From Acidobacteriota bacterium (GTDB lineage: Bacteria > Acidobacteriota > UBA6911): DNA of 6,321 nucleotides. The notes beneath the pieces were generated by a model that worked only from the letters and a program-made list of their open reading frames with translations, had not been told where the DNA came from and ran no database searches. The position numbers and the translations under genes were made by a program. This document shows, piece after piece, positions 6,209 to 6,321 of this stretch. The stretch spans positions 1 to 6,321 of the forward strand of contig JAFNAH010000228.1 of the NCBI GenBank assembly GCA_017860075.1, written 5' to 3'. Numbering within the stretch: the first letter of the stretch is position 1; the number at the start of each line of letters is the position of its first letter.

Positions 6209-6321
6209 TTACCGCGAAGGGTTTTCGAGCTTGAGCTTCTCCATGGTAAGGCGGAAGCCCTTCTTGGTGCGCGCGTCCTTCCACGGCACACCGAAGGAAC
6301 CCAGAAGCAGCCTGTCGGGCG
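6209..6321 (-). CDS. C-terminal end of an unidentified protein, cut by window edge
   Basis: On the minus strand a frame is open from the window edge to a TAA at 6209-6211, giving the last 36 residues of a protein. It begins PDRLLLGSFGVPWKD and ends EKLKLENPSR. The third codon positions are strongly GC-rich, as in the other genes here, and the composition is that of an ordinary globular protein end rather than a shadow frame. It would be convergent with the EamA gene, with about 95 bp between the two stops. I do not recognise the family from so short a piece, and the start lies beyond the window. Confidence 0.55.
   Translation of the reverse strand, partial: PDRLLLGSFGVPWKDARTKKGFRLTMEKLKLENPSR

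Noticed and set aside
6004..6234. Plus-strand frame beginning with alternating Asp in the EamA gene end
   Set aside because: It is out of frame with the transporter over the hexamer array and has no fold-like sequence after it.

Overview
This is a GC-rich, chromosome-like bacterial window with tightly packed genes. It holds five recognisable protein genes and the tail of a sixth. The gene content points to an environmental, probably Acidobacteriota-like bacterium: a winged-helix/TolB-like/TPR regulator, a J-domain protein with an apparent C-terminal winged helix, a secreted M28 peptidase with a PA insert, and DedA and EamA membrane proteins. That placement is inferred from gene families, not from a phylogenetic marker; no rRNA, tRNA or other marker gene is present.

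Layout: (1) 1-1646, plus strand: the larger part of a regulator whose N-terminus lies outside the window, with an OmpR/CadC-type winged helix, a TolB-N-like domain and TPRs. (2) 1687-2301, minus strand, convergent with the regulator across 40 bp: a small J-domain protein starting at GTG. (3) A divergent intergenic region of about 190 bp, with a clear ribosome binding site and a weak -10 candidate for the next gene. (4) 2492-4156, plus strand: an exported M28-family zinc aminopeptidase with all zinc-binding and catalytic residues in place. (5) 4157-4414, a 258-bp non-coding gap with hexanucleotide-periodic DNA in two opposite orientations that form an imperfect inverted repeat, followed by a promoter-like site directly at the next start codon. 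(6) 4415-5077 and 5061-6113, plus strand: overlapping genes for a DedA-family and an EamA-family membrane protein, probably one transcription unit. The EamA gene ends in a second hexanucleotide array that codes for part of an unusual C-terminal tail. (7) 6209-6321, minus strand: the last 36 codons of an unidentified gene, convergent with the EamA gene.

The genes do not form an obvious shared pathway. Only the DedA-EamA pair looks operonic. I see no CRISPR array, transposase, phage gene, toxin-antitoxin pair or recognisable defence system. The least routine signals are the dispersed NNNGAY hexamer arrays, the possible leaderless start of the DedA gene, and the J-domain/winged-helix architecture. 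I do not see evidence for a new multi-gene system.
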